From: Pseudomonadota bacterium | Lineage (GTDB): Bacteria > Pseudomonadota > Alphaproteobacteria > Reyranellales > Reyranellaceae | Assembly (NCBI GenBank): GCA_018240745.1 | Contig: JAFEFF010000216.1 | Span: forward strand, 1 to 64,000 | Reading direction: 5' to 3' | Length of the DNA: 64,000 bases | Shown here: positions 15,984-24,932 of the stretch, piece by piece | How the letters are laid out: each line of letters opens with the position of its first letter | How positions within the stretch are numbered: the stretch's first letter is position 1 | The notes under the pieces: model-generated | What the model saw: only the letters and a program-made list of their open reading frames with translations | Told to the model about the DNA's origin: nothing | Database searches by the model: none | Translations under genes and position numbers: made by a program

Positions 15984-17072
15984 ATGAATCCCGGCAACGT
16001 TCCCGATGCGCGCACCGGCCGCCCCGTCACGCCGGCCCATCGCGCCTTCTTCCAGGCGATGCCCAAGGTCGAGCTGCATTGCCATCTGCTGGGCGCGGTG
16101 CGGCGCGAGACCTTCCTCTCCCTCGCCGAGCGAGGCAACGCGCCGATCGAGCGCGAGGAGATCGAGGCCTTCTACACCCGCGGCCAAAAGCCGGTCGGCG
16201 TGCTGCGCGTTCTGCGGGCGCTCGACGAGCATCTGCTGACGCGACCCGACGACCTGCATCGCATCGCCTACGAATACCTGCAGGATGCCGCCGCGCATAC
16301 CGTCCGCCACGCCGAGTTCTTCTGGAACCCGACCGGCACCGTGCGGGTGTCCAGGATCGCCTATCCCGACGCGCAGGCGGCGCTGGTGCGGGCGATCCGC
16401 GATGCTGCCGATGACTTCGGCATCTCGGCATTGCTGATTCCCAGCATCGACCGCGAGGCCGACCCCGACGAGGCGGTCGAGATGGTCGAATGGATGAAGA
16501 CCAGCCGCGCCGACGAGGTCGCCGGCATCGGCATCGACTATCGCGAGATCGGCCGGCCGCCCGAGCTGTTCTGGAAGGCCTATCGCGAAGCGCGCCGGGC
16601 GGGCTTCAGGACGACCGCGCATGCCGGCGAGTTCGGTTGCCCGTGGCGCAATATCGAGACCGCGGTCGAGCTCTTGCAGGTCGACCGCCTCGATCATGCC
16701 TACACCATTGTCGACAATCCCGGTCTCGCGCGCCGCTACGCCGAGCGCGGCATCGTCGTCACGGTGGTGCCGACAAACTCCTACTACATGCGAACGCTTC
16801 CACCGGACCAATGGGCCGAGCTCCATCCGATCCGGCGCATGCCGGGGCTGGGGCTGAAGATCCATCCCAATACCGACGACCCTGCCCTGCACAAAGTCAC
16901 GCCCAGCGAGGCATGGCAGTTGATGTACAGTCATTTCGGCTTCTCGCTCGCCGATCTGAAGGATTTTGCCTTGAACGGCATCGACGGTGCCTGGGTGGAT
17001 GGAACCACTAGGGCGCGCTGGCGTGCCGAATGGACGCGGGAACTGGACCGGCAGCTCTCCCGTTTTTCCTGA
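15984..17072 (+). CDS. add: Adenosine deaminase family protein
   Basis: 362 residues. Zinc ligands and catalytic residues of the family are present: H32-x-H34 in ELHCHL, HAGE near residue 213, RLDHAY, and NTDDP near 296. Converts adenosine to inosine and ammonia, though related enzymes act on adenine or modified adenosines. The 213 bases upstream hold no clear gene. A 19-residue frame (MERAIPLGY...) ends in a TGATG overlap with this start and could be a coupled leader, but it has no other support. Confidence 0.88.
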   Translation: MNPGNVPDARTGRPVTPAHRAFFQAMPKVELHCHLLGAVRRETFLSLAERGNAPIEREEIEAFYTRGQKPVGVLRVLRALDEHLLTRPDDLHRIAYEYLQDAAAHTVRHAEFFWNPTGTVRVSRIAYPDAQAALVRAIRDAADDFGISALLIPSIDREADPDEAVEMVEWMKTSRADEVAGIGIDYREIGRPPELFWKAYREARRAGFRTTAHAGEFGCPWRNIETAVELLQVDRLDHAYTIVDNPGLARRYAERGIVVTVVPTNSYYMRTLPPDQWAELHPIRRMPGLGLKIHPNTDDPALHKVTPSEAWQLMYSHFGFSLADLKDFALNGIDGAWVDGTTRARWRAEWTRELDRQLSRFS

Positions 17073-17084
17073 CTGGAGGTCGGC

Positions 17085-17300
17085 ATGCGCAAGATGATCC
17101 ATGTCTCGATGGCGAGCAACGAGGCGCTGCAGGCGCTGGCGGCCGAGACCAAGCAATCCTTCCAGGACCTGATCGACGAGGCAATCGCCGACCTGCTGAA
17201 GAAGCACAGGCGGCCGGTGACGCTGAAGGACATGCTGCGCGAGAGCCTGTCGAACGACGGCAACCAGGCAAACCGACCCAAGCGGAGGCGACCGGCGTAA
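17085..17300 (+). CDS. Small ribbon-helix-helix-like protein
   Basis: 71 residues: a possible beta strand (MIHVSMAS), a helix (NEALQALAAETKQS) and a second helix (FQDLIDEAIADLLKKH), then a basic tail (RPKRRRPA). The order fits an RHH DNA-binding fold such as antitoxins use. No toxin gene is adjacent. SD GGAGG lies before ATG. Thirteen bases after the adenosine deaminase stop, so likely co-transcribed. Confidence 0.55.
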   Translation: MRKMIHVSMASNEALQALAAETKQSFQDLIDEAIADLLKKHRRPVTLKDMLRESLSNDGNQANRPKRRRPA

Positions 17301-17342
17301 AGCCGCCCGCATCTTCGCGATCGGGGTGCTGGTGCTCGCTGA

Positions 17343-18074
17343 TCAAAGGAACGACATGCCGCCGCTCAGCGCCACTGTCTGGCCGGTCATGTAGGCGTTG
17401 CCGACCAGCATCATCACGATTTGCGCGCACTCCTCCGGCGTGCCGAAGCGGCCGAGCGGGATGCGCGACGCATCCGACGCCAGCCCCTGCTTCACCATGT
17501 CGGTCTCGATAAGCGACGGCGCCACGGCGTTGACGGTGATTCCGTCCTTCACCAGTCGCGCCGCGTAGCCGCGCGTCATGCCTTCCATCCCGGCCTTCGA
17601 GGCGTTGTAGTGCGGTCCGACACCACCGGCGCCGCGCGCGGCTCCCGACGAGATGTTGACGATGCGCCCCCATTTGCGCGCGCGCATGCCCGAGATCACC
17701 GCTTGGCTGCAGAGGAACACCGACTTCAGATTGACCGCGATGGTGAGATCGAAATCGGCCTCGGTCAGCGCATCGACCGTGCGCACCAGGCCGATGCCCG
17801 CGTTGTTCACCAGCACGTCGACCGGGCCCAGCGCGTTCCCCACCTCGGCCATCATCCGCGTCACCTCGGCCGCCTGGGACACATCGGCGCGCACCGCGAC
17901 CGCCGTGCCGCCTTTGCCGCGAATCGCCTTCACAACGCTCTCCGCCGCAGCACTTCGTTCGAGGTAATTCACCGCCACCGCCGCGCCCGCTTCGGCCAGC
18001 GAAATCGCCACGGCCCTCCCGATGCCTCGGGAACCGCCGGTCACCAGGGCCACGCGCTTGCTCAAGTCGGTCAT
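17343..18074 (-). CDS. SDR family oxidoreductase, FabG-like
   Basis: 243 residues from ATG 18074. TGGSRGIGRA, NNAGI, NISSGAARG and YNASKAGMEG give the full SDR set. The sequence closely resembles beta-ketoacyl-ACP reductases but has no fatty acid neighbours; it diverges from the LLM flavoenzyme gene 70 bases away. Substrate unknown. Confidence 0.87.
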   Translation of the reverse strand: MTDLSKRVALVTGGSRGIGRAVAISLAEAGAAVAVNYLERSAAAESVVKAIRGKGGTAVAVRADVSQAAEVTRMMAEVGNALGPVDVLVNNAGIGLVRTVDALTEADFDLTIAVNLKSVFLCSQAVISGMRARKWGRIVNISSGAARGAGGVGPHYNASKAGMEGMTRGYAARLVKDGITVNAVAPSLIETDMVKQGLASDASRIPLGRFGTPEECAQIVMMLVGNAYMTGQTVALSGGMSFL

Positions 18075-18144
18075 TCGCCGCTCCCTAAATCCTGAACAAC
18101 CGTTTACCATGCCCGCGACGCACAAGGTTCCCAGGGAGGCCCGC

Positions 18145-19386
18145 ATGGCGCGGCTCGGTTTCGGCGCATTCCTCGCACCCCATCATCCGATCGGCGAGAA
18201 TCCACTGCTGCAGTTCCGGCGCGACATCAGGTTCGTGCAGCACCTCGACGAGCTCGGCTTCGACGAGTTCTGGTGCGGCGAGCACCATTCGTCGGGCTGG
18301 GAGATGATCGCCTCGCCCGAGATGTTCCTCGCCGCGGCGGCCGAGCACACCAAGCGCATCAAGCTCGCGACCGGCGTGATCTCGCTGCCCTACCACCATC
18401 CGTTCAACGTGGCGCAGCGCATGGTCCAGCTCGACTGGATGAGCGGTGGCCGCGCGATCTTCGGCTCGGGCCCGGGCGCCTTGCCGTCCGATGCCTACAC
18501 GCTGAACATCGACCCGATGACCCAGCGCGACCGCCAGGACGAGGCGATCGGCGTCATCCGCCGCCTGATGCGCGGCGAGCGCGTCACCCACAAGAGTGAC
18601 TGGTTCACGCTGCAGGACGCGGCCCTGCAGCTCCTGCCGTTGCAGGAGGACATGCCGTTCGCGACCGCTTCGCAGATCAGCCCGTCGGGCATGACGCTGG
18701 CGGGCAAGTACGGCATCGGCATCATCTCGCTCGGCTCGATGTCGAACGAAGGCCTGACTGCGCTGCCGACCCAGTGGGCCTTCGCCGAATCCTCGGCCAG
18801 GAAGCACGGCACCGCGGTCGACCGCAGGAACTGGCGTGTGCTGCTCAACTGGCACATCGCCGAGACGCGCGAGAAGGCGATCGAGGAGGCCCGCCACGGC
18901 CTGATGCGCTGGCACAACAAGTACATCGTCGCCACCCTGCAGCGGCCGGGCGCCGTGGCCTTCGAATCGCCGGACGAGGCGGTCGAGAAGACCGCGCTGG
19001 CGCCGGGCTCGGCCTCGGTGATCGGCACGCCGGACGATCTCGTGAAGATGATCAAGAGCGTGCACGAGAAGAGCGGCGGCTTCGGCACGGTCGTGGGCTT
19101 CGTGCACGACTGGGCCAACCCGGAGAACACCTTCCGCAGCTGGGATCTCGTCGCGCGCTACGTGATGCCGGAGATCAACGGCTACGTCACCAAGCTGCGC
19201 GAATCGGAGCGCCACCTCCAGGTCAACCGCGCCGTGTTCGAGCGAGCGGGCCAGGCCATCATGGCCAAGATCATGGAGAACAAGGACGCCGCCGAAGCGC
19301 TCAAGGTGACCAGCGCGCCGCGCGTCACCGCGGCGGCGGCCCAGGTGCCGAAGGAGATCGGCAACAAGCAGGAAGCGGCGGAATAG
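18145..19386 (+). CDS. LLM class flavin-dependent oxidoreductase
   Basis: 413 residues from ATG 18145, after AGGGAGG. A luciferase-like TIM barrel with the typical FWCGEHHS, LATGVISLPYHHPFNVA and RAIFGSGPGALPSD segments that bind reduced FMN(H2). Such proteins are two-component monooxygenases for alkanes, aldehydes or terpenoids, or F420-dependent relatives. No reductase partner is adjacent. The Ala-rich C-terminal tail looks disordered. Substrate unknown. Confidence 0.88.
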   Translation: MARLGFGAFLAPHHPIGENPLLQFRRDIRFVQHLDELGFDEFWCGEHHSSGWEMIASPEMFLAAAAEHTKRIKLATGVISLPYHHPFNVAQRMVQLDWMSGGRAIFGSGPGALPSDAYTLNIDPMTQRDRQDEAIGVIRRLMRGERVTHKSDWFTLQDAALQLLPLQEDMPFATASQISPSGMTLAGKYGIGIISLGSMSNEGLTALPTQWAFAESSARKHGTAVDRRNWRVLLNWHIAETREKAIEEARHGLMRWHNKYIVATLQRPGAVAFESPDEAVEKTALAPGSASVIGTPDDLVKMIKSVHEKSGGFGTVVGFVHDWANPENTFRSWDLVARYVMPEINGYVTKLRESERHLQVNRAVFERAGQAIMAKIMENKDAAEALKVTSAPRVTAAAAQVPKEIGNKQEAAE

Positions 19387-19395
19387 CTTCCGATT

Positions 19396-19417
19396 CCTCT
19401 CTCCGTAGGAGAAGAGG
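19396..19417 (+). other. Hairpin downstream of the LLM gene
   Basis: CCTCTCTCC (19396-19404) pairs with GGAGAAGAGG (19408-19417) around a 3-base loop, with one bulge. There is no U run after it, so its termination strength is doubtful. The rest of the 144-base gap shows nothing. Confidence 0.3.
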
Positions 19418-19530
19418 GCTAATGCCACGGGGCCGCGCTTGTCCGCCGGTTCTTCACCCGCTGCGACGGGTTGGCTCCAGACTTCCTCGCCTCGGTGTGG
19501 TCGCCGTTGCCATCGTATGGGGCAGCCTAG

Positions 19531-19986
19531 CTAGAAAATCCCGCTCTGCTGGCAGATCGCCTGGATCTCGGCACGCGGTTGGCCGAATTGGGCGATGCTG
19601 ACGACGATGAACTTGGGCGCCGTGGGCTTGCCCACGATCACGCCGACGAACGGCGCCATGCCGGGGTAAGCGCCGGCGGAGTTGCGACCGTTGACCTCAC
19701 CGCACACCACGATCTTGCCCTCCCGCGCCTTGACTGCACTGAGCGCGCCGAACGAGGCCGTGCCCGGCTCCTTCATCCATTTGGCCACCGCCGCCACCAC
19801 CGCCTCCTGCTCGCGCGGATCGAGCTTGATCGGCATGCCGGGCTCGATCGCGGTACCGGCCGGCGCGTCCGGCAGGTCGCTGTAGGGCGGCGGCAGCGAG
19901 ACCGGCAGGTAAGCCAGGTCGGGCTGCTGCAGGCAGCCGGCCAGCAGGCCGGCCAGCGCCAGCGCCGCTTTAGCCTTCGCTGACAC
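19531..19986 (-). CDS. Lipoprotein of unknown function
   Basis: 151 residues from GTG 19986. An N-terminal hydrophobic stretch ends in the lipobox LAGC, so it should be lipidated and held in the envelope. The mature part has an acidic, proline-rich linker and a compact domain (GKIVVCGEVNGRNSAGAYPGMAPFVGVIV). The start lies inside the 3' end of the SDR gene (17-base overlap), so both are probably one operon. No function can be named. Confidence 0.75.
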   Translation of the reverse strand: MSAKAKAALALAGLLAGCLQQPDLAYLPVSLPPPYSDLPDAPAGTAIEPGMPIKLDPREQEAVVAAVAKWMKEPGTASFGALSAVKAREGKIVVCGEVNGRNSAGAYPGMAPFVGVIVGKPTAPKFIVVSIAQFGQPRAEIQAICQQSGIF

Positions 19987-20815
19987 CGAACGCCTGCCGC
20001 ATGGCTTGCACGCCCTGCTGGTGCGGCGTCCACAATCGGCCGCCGACCACACCGCCATCGACCACCAGGTCGTGGCCGTTGATGAAAGTCGACTCGTCCG
20101 ACGCCAGGAACACCGCCGCCTTGGCGATGTCGTCGGTCCGGCCGGCGCGGGGGATCGGCTGCAGCGAGGCCATGTTTTTGGCCGCCGCCTCGGCGAAGCC
20201 ATCGGCCTTGGTGGCCTCGACGCCCAACGCCTTGGCGAAGATGCCGGTGGCGATGCCACCCGGCGAGATCGAGTTGCAACGCACGTTCTTCTCGCCGAGC
20301 TGCATGGCCGCGCACACGGTGAGGTGGTTCACGGCCGCCTTGGCGGCGCCATAGATCATCGACGTCGAGTAGCCCGCGCGACGGCCGGCGATCGATCCGT
20401 TGTTGATGATGCTGCCCGAGCCCTGTTTCATCAGGATCGGCGCGGCATGCTTCATGCCGAGCATGACCGAGCGCACCAGCGTCGCCATCGCCGCGTCGAA
20501 GCCCTCGACCGGGATGGTCTCGATGCCGCCGACTGGCGCCGGACCGCCGGCATTGTTGAACAACGCGTCGAGCCGGCCCCACCTCGCGAGACAGGCGTCG
20601 AACATCGCCTTCACGTCGGTTTCCTTCGTCGCGTCGGCTGTCACGAAAAAGCAATTGTCCCGGCCGAGGCTCGCCTCGAGGCTGCGACCGAGCTCCTCGC
20701 GTCGTCCGGTCGCCACCACCTTGGCGCCCTCCGCCACGAAGATTTCGGCGGTGCGTCGGCCGATGCCACTGGTTGCACCGGTGACGATCGTGATCTTGCC
20801 GTCGAGCCTGCCCAT
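19970..20815 (-). CDS. SDR family oxidoreductase
   Basis: 281 residues from ATG 20815, with the start context GGGGGAAGATCA. TGATSGIGRRT, NNAGG, NNGSIAGRRAG and YGAAKAAVNH carry the cofactor and catalytic residues. The late loop (KADGFAEAAAKNMASLQP) is longer than usual and may shape the substrate pocket. Followed by an overlapping lipoprotein gene. Substrate unknown. Confidence 0.86.
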   Translation of the reverse strand: MGRLDGKITIVTGATSGIGRRTAEIFVAEGAKVVATGRREELGRSLEASLGRDNCFFVTADATKETDVKAMFDACLARWGRLDALFNNAGGPAPVGGIETIPVEGFDAAMATLVRSVMLGMKHAAPILMKQGSGSIINNGSIAGRRAGYSTSMIYGAAKAAVNHLTVCAAMQLGEKNVRCNSISPGGIATGIFAKALGVEATKADGFAEAAAKNMASLQPIPRAGRTDDIAKAAVFLASDESTFINGHDLVVDGGVVGGRLWTPHQQGVQAMRQAFGVSEG

Positions 20816-20943
20816 TGATCTTCCCCCTATCGCGACCGGAATAATACACGAAAGCAAGGCCTTTGCGCCTGACTTTGAGAAACCGGTTGAGTTAAGGGAG
20901 GACGATGGGGACTACCCCTTGGGGGTCGGCCCGGGGTGCACCT

Positions 20944-21252
20944 CTAGCGACGCCGGGGCACTCCCATCCGGGCCCGCACCTCGGCTGGGACGCCATACCC
21001 CTTGAGGACGTGCTCCGTCCCGCGCAGGCCACTGCACTCCCGGTGTACGACAAAATGCCAAAGGGCGTAGGCGGCATCGTCGACCAGACGCATCCGCCGC
21101 GGGTCACGGCGATCAGCGGTCGCCTCCCGCTCGTCGAAAGCCGCCAGCGCGTCGAGAGCCGCGCGCAATTCGCGGGACAAGCGGCCGATCGTCGCCGCCT
21201 GCTCTTCCAGGATTTCATAGTCGAGGACGTTCTGTCCGGTTTTCGGGCGCAT
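20944..21252 (-). CDS. Small conserved protein, possibly DUF6665
   Basis: 102 residues, rich in Ala and charged residues and probably helical: YEILEEQAATIGRLSRELRAALDALAAFDE, then VDDAAYALWHFVVHRECSGL and a basic C-terminus. The pattern recalls small alphaproteobacterial proteins filed as DUF6665, but this is from memory and not certain. It diverges from mtnP. Confidence 0.65.
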   Translation of the reverse strand: MRPKTGQNVLDYEILEEQAATIGRLSRELRAALDALAAFDEREATADRRDPRRMRLVDDAAYALWHFVVHRECSGLRGTEHVLKGYGVPAEVRARMGVPRRR

Positions 21253-21367
21253 GACGACAATCCTGTCCGAGGCGCTCGACGGGAGGATACGCCACAGGAC
21301 GAGGGATGCGCGCGATGTGCCACGTTGGCGCGGTTCTGATACACAGCGCCGAAATCGGAGAGGCGTG

Positions 21368-22249
21368 ATGACGGTTCTGGGGATACTCGGCGGCAGCGGC
21401 GTGTACGACATCGCCGGTCTGGAGAAGGCGGAATGGCGCCGCGTGGCCTCGACGTTCGGCGAGACGTCGGACGAGTTCCTGTTCGGCGTGCTGCGCGGCC
21501 AGGAGGTGGTGTTCGTGCCGCGGCACGGCCGCGGCCACTTCCATTCGCCCAGCTCGATCAACTACCGCGCCAACATCGACGCGCTGAAGCGGGTCGGCGT
21601 CACCGACATCCTGTCGCTGTCGGCCTGCGGCTCGCTGCGCGAGGATCTGCCGCCCGGCCATTTCATGGTCGTCGACCAGTTCATCGACCGCACCTTCGCG
21701 CGCGAGAAGAGCTTCTTCGGCGAGGGGCTGGTCGCACATGTCTCGATGGCGCAGCCGACCTGCAACCGCCTCGCCCAAGCGGTGCACGAATGCGCCAGGG
21801 AGGCCGGCTTCCCGATCAAGTTCGGCGGCACCTACATCGCGATGGAGGGGCCGCAATTCTCGAGCCTCGCCGAATCGAAGCTCTACAGGAGCTGGGGCTG
21901 CGACGTGATCGGCATGACCAACATGCCGGAGGCCAAGCTCGCCCGCGAGGCGGAGATTTGCTACGTCACCGTCGCCATGGTCACCGACTTCGACTGCTGG
22001 CACCCCGACCACGACCATGTGCAGGTTGCCGACATCGTCCGCGTGCTGCTCGACAATGCCGAGCGCGCCAAGACGCTGGTATCCATGATGGCCCCGCGGC
22101 TGCGCAAGGCACGGCCCGCGCCCTGCCCCGCCGGGTGCGATCGCGCGCTGGAGCATGCGCTGATCACCTCGCCCGCGGCCCGCGCGCCGGCAATGGTGAA
22201 GAAGCTCGAGGCGGTCGCGGGACGGATGCTGAAGACCTTGTCGTCCTGA
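21368..22249 (+). CDS. mtnP: S-methyl-5'-thioadenosine phosphorylase
   Basis: 293 residues. Cleaves methylthioadenosine with phosphate to adenine and methylthioribose 1-phosphate. Signatures: ILGGSGVYDI, VPRHGRGH (phosphate site), AMEGPQFSSLAES and VIGMTNMPEA. SD GGAGAGG precedes ATG 21368. The last residues (LSS) and the TGA stop are encoded inside the left arm of a family B repeat, so the native C-terminus may have been altered by that insertion. Confidence 0.93.
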   Translation: MTVLGILGGSGVYDIAGLEKAEWRRVASTFGETSDEFLFGVLRGQEVVFVPRHGRGHFHSPSSINYRANIDALKRVGVTDILSLSACGSLREDLPPGHFMVVDQFIDRTFAREKSFFGEGLVAHVSMAQPTCNRLAQAVHECAREAGFPIKFGGTYIAMEGPQFSSLAESKLYRSWGCDVIGMTNMPEAKLAREAEICYVTVAMVTDFDCWHPDHDHVQVADIVRVLLDNAERAKTLVSMMAPRLRKARPAPCPAGCDRALEHALITSPAARAPAMVKKLEAVAGRMLKTLSS

Positions 22250-22330
22250 GCGGAGCGAAGGACCTCATCGCGCTTCAACGAGTACGCTGGCGGCAGTCGT
22301 CATTAGGTCCTTCGCTCCGCTCAGGACGAC
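22240..22330. repeat. Repeat family B, inverted repeat
   Basis: Left arm GTCGTCCTGAGCGGAGCG followed by AAGGACCTCAT (22240-22268); right arm its reverse complement (about 22301-22330), with a 30-base centre. It sits between converging mtnP and the nucleosidase gene. It could fold into a strong hairpin and end transcription from both sides. Confidence 0.75.
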
Positions 22331-22349
22331 AGAGTGAGCCTCGAGAGAC

Positions 22350-23114
22350 TTAAATCGCCGGCGCCAGGCGGTGCGCGACCTGCGAGGCGTACTTTGCCGC
22401 GATCGGCAGGAAGGCGCGGAAATCGAGATGGCTCCTGCGGCCCGCGAGGTCGCTGAGGCAGCGCACGTTGACGAACGGGATGTCGATGCTCCAGCGCCGC
22501 GCCACCTGCGCGACCGCGCCGCCTTCCATCTCGACCGCCTTGGCGGCGAACTCGCCGTGCAGGCGCTGCCGGTAGTCCTCGGCATTGATGAAGCAATCGC
22601 CGGTCAGGATGGTGCCGAAATGAACTCCGGGCTTGCGCGCGCCGACGCCGATCTCGGCCGGCAACGGCTCCAGTTCGAGGCCGTTGGCAGCCTCCTTGAG
22701 GCGCGCCACCAGAGTCTCGGACTCGGGGTAACCGGGCTTCCAGTCGTCGGTGCCGCGCGAGGGCCGGCTGCCGGGCTGGATGGTGAGGAAGTATCCCTCG
22801 CGATGCGTGCCGTAGTCGTGCTGGACGTGGTGGGTGCCGATCACGACGTCGCCCACGCCGAGCGCCGGGTCGAGGCCGCCGGCGACGCCGCACAGCATCA
22901 GCGCACCACAGTCGAAACGGTCGAGCAGCAGCGAGGTGGCGACCCCGGCATTCACCTTGCCGGCGCCCGATTCGACGAACACCGCCTCGCGGCCGGCGAT
23001 CCTGCCGCGCCAGAAGCTGTGGCCACCGATCCTGTGCGCCGGCCCTGACTGGTCCGAGAGATGGGCGAACTCCTCCGGCAAGGCCGATATGACGCCCAGA
23101 AGCCTGTTTGCCAT
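22350..23114 (-). CDS. 5'-methylthioadenosine/S-adenosylhomocysteine nucleosidase-like protein
   Basis: 254 residues. The nucleoside phosphorylase fold reads MANRLLGVISALPEEF, LCGVAGGLDP, VVIGTHHVQHDYG, AVEMEGGAVAQVA and NVRCLSDLAG, the last two carrying the ribose-binding Glu and the catalytic Asp. Family members hydrolyse MTA or SAH to free adenine. Its neighbour MtnP acts on the same nucleoside, so this copy may prefer SAH. Divergent from the CysQ-like gene with only 30 bases between starts. Confidence 0.85.
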   Translation of the reverse strand: MANRLLGVISALPEEFAHLSDQSGPAHRIGGHSFWRGRIAGREAVFVESGAGKVNAGVATSLLLDRFDCGALMLCGVAGGLDPALGVGDVVIGTHHVQHDYGTHREGYFLTIQPGSRPSRGTDDWKPGYPESETLVARLKEAANGLELEPLPAEIGVGARKPGVHFGTILTGDCFINAEDYRQRLHGEFAAKAVEMEGGAVAQVARRWSIDIPFVNVRCLSDLAGRRSHLDFRAFLPIAAKYASQVAHRLAPAI

Positions 23115-23144
23115 GGTCGAATGGGCTATAAGGTCGCCGCTCGA

Positions 23145-23935
<791 letters not shown>

Positions 23936-23939
<4 letters not shown>

Positions 23940-24910
23940 CCGCACAGGAAGACTGCGCGGCTATCGAGGAAGCGGCGCGCCTGATCCGGGCCGGCCAGCT
24001 CGTCGCGTTCCCGACCGAGACGGTCTATGGCCTCGGCGCCGACGCCACGAACGAACGTGCGGTGGCGAGGATATTCGAGGCGAAGGGCCGGCCGCAGTTC
24101 AATCCGCTGATCAGCCACGTGCTCGATGCCGCCGAGGCGCAGCGCTTCGTGCGATGGAGCGAAACCGCGGAGAAGCTCGCCGCGAGGTTCTGGCCCGGCC
24201 CGCTCACCCTCGTGCTGCCGCGTGCCCAGGACTGCGCGATCGCCCTGCTGACCACGGCCGGGCTCGACACCGTCGCCATCCGCGCGCCGGCCCATCCGAT
24301 AGCGCAGGCGCTGATCCGCGCATCACACCTGCCGATCGCCGCGCCGTCGGCCAATCGCAGCGGTGCGATCAGCCCGACCCGCGCCGAGCATGTCGCAGAG
24401 TCGCTCGGCGACAAGGTCGCCATGATCCTCGATGGCGGGCCATGCACCGTCGGCGTGGAATCGACCGTGCTCGACCTCACCGCGCAGCGGCCGGTCCTGC
24501 TGCGGCCGGGCGGCGCCACGCGCGAGGCGATCGAGGCGGTGATCGGCGAGATCGCCGTGAGCGACGCCCTGCCCGCAGGCGACACGCCGCGCAGGTCGCC
24601 TGGCCAATTGCAGAGCCACTACGCGCCGGCCCAGCCGGTGCGGCTCGACGCGACGACCGTCGCCGCTAACGAGGCGCTGCTGGCATTCGGTCCCAATCCC
24701 ATCGCGGGCGCCCGCCGGACGCTCAATCTCAGCGTCGCCGGCGACCTCGGCGAGGCCGCCGCCAACCTGTTCGCCCATCTGCGGGCGCTCGACAGGCCCG
24801 ACACGGCGCGCATCGCCGTGATGCCCGTTCCGCACACTGGATTGGGCTTGGCGATCAACGACCGGCTGCGCCGGGCGGCCACGGATGACGGCTCTGGCCG
24901 GCACCGCTAA
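23936..24910 (+). CDS. tsaC: L-threonylcarbamoyladenylate synthase (TsaC/Sua5)
   Basis: 324 residues. Makes threonylcarbamoyl-AMP for the t6A37 modification of ANN-decoding tRNAs. The YrdC domain shows FPTETVYGLGADA, IFEAKGRPQFNPL and APSANRSGAISPT. The C-terminal Sua5 domain after about residue 205 makes this the long form. Its start overlaps the cysQ stop. Confidence 0.93.
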
Positions 24911-24932
24911 GCTGCTGACAAAGCGAGGAAAC

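Noticed and set aside
20905..21339. Plus-strand 144-codon frame with a good SD
   Set aside because: It overlaps the small minus-strand protein gene almost fully and has no helix or strand pattern; the minus frame is more protein-like.
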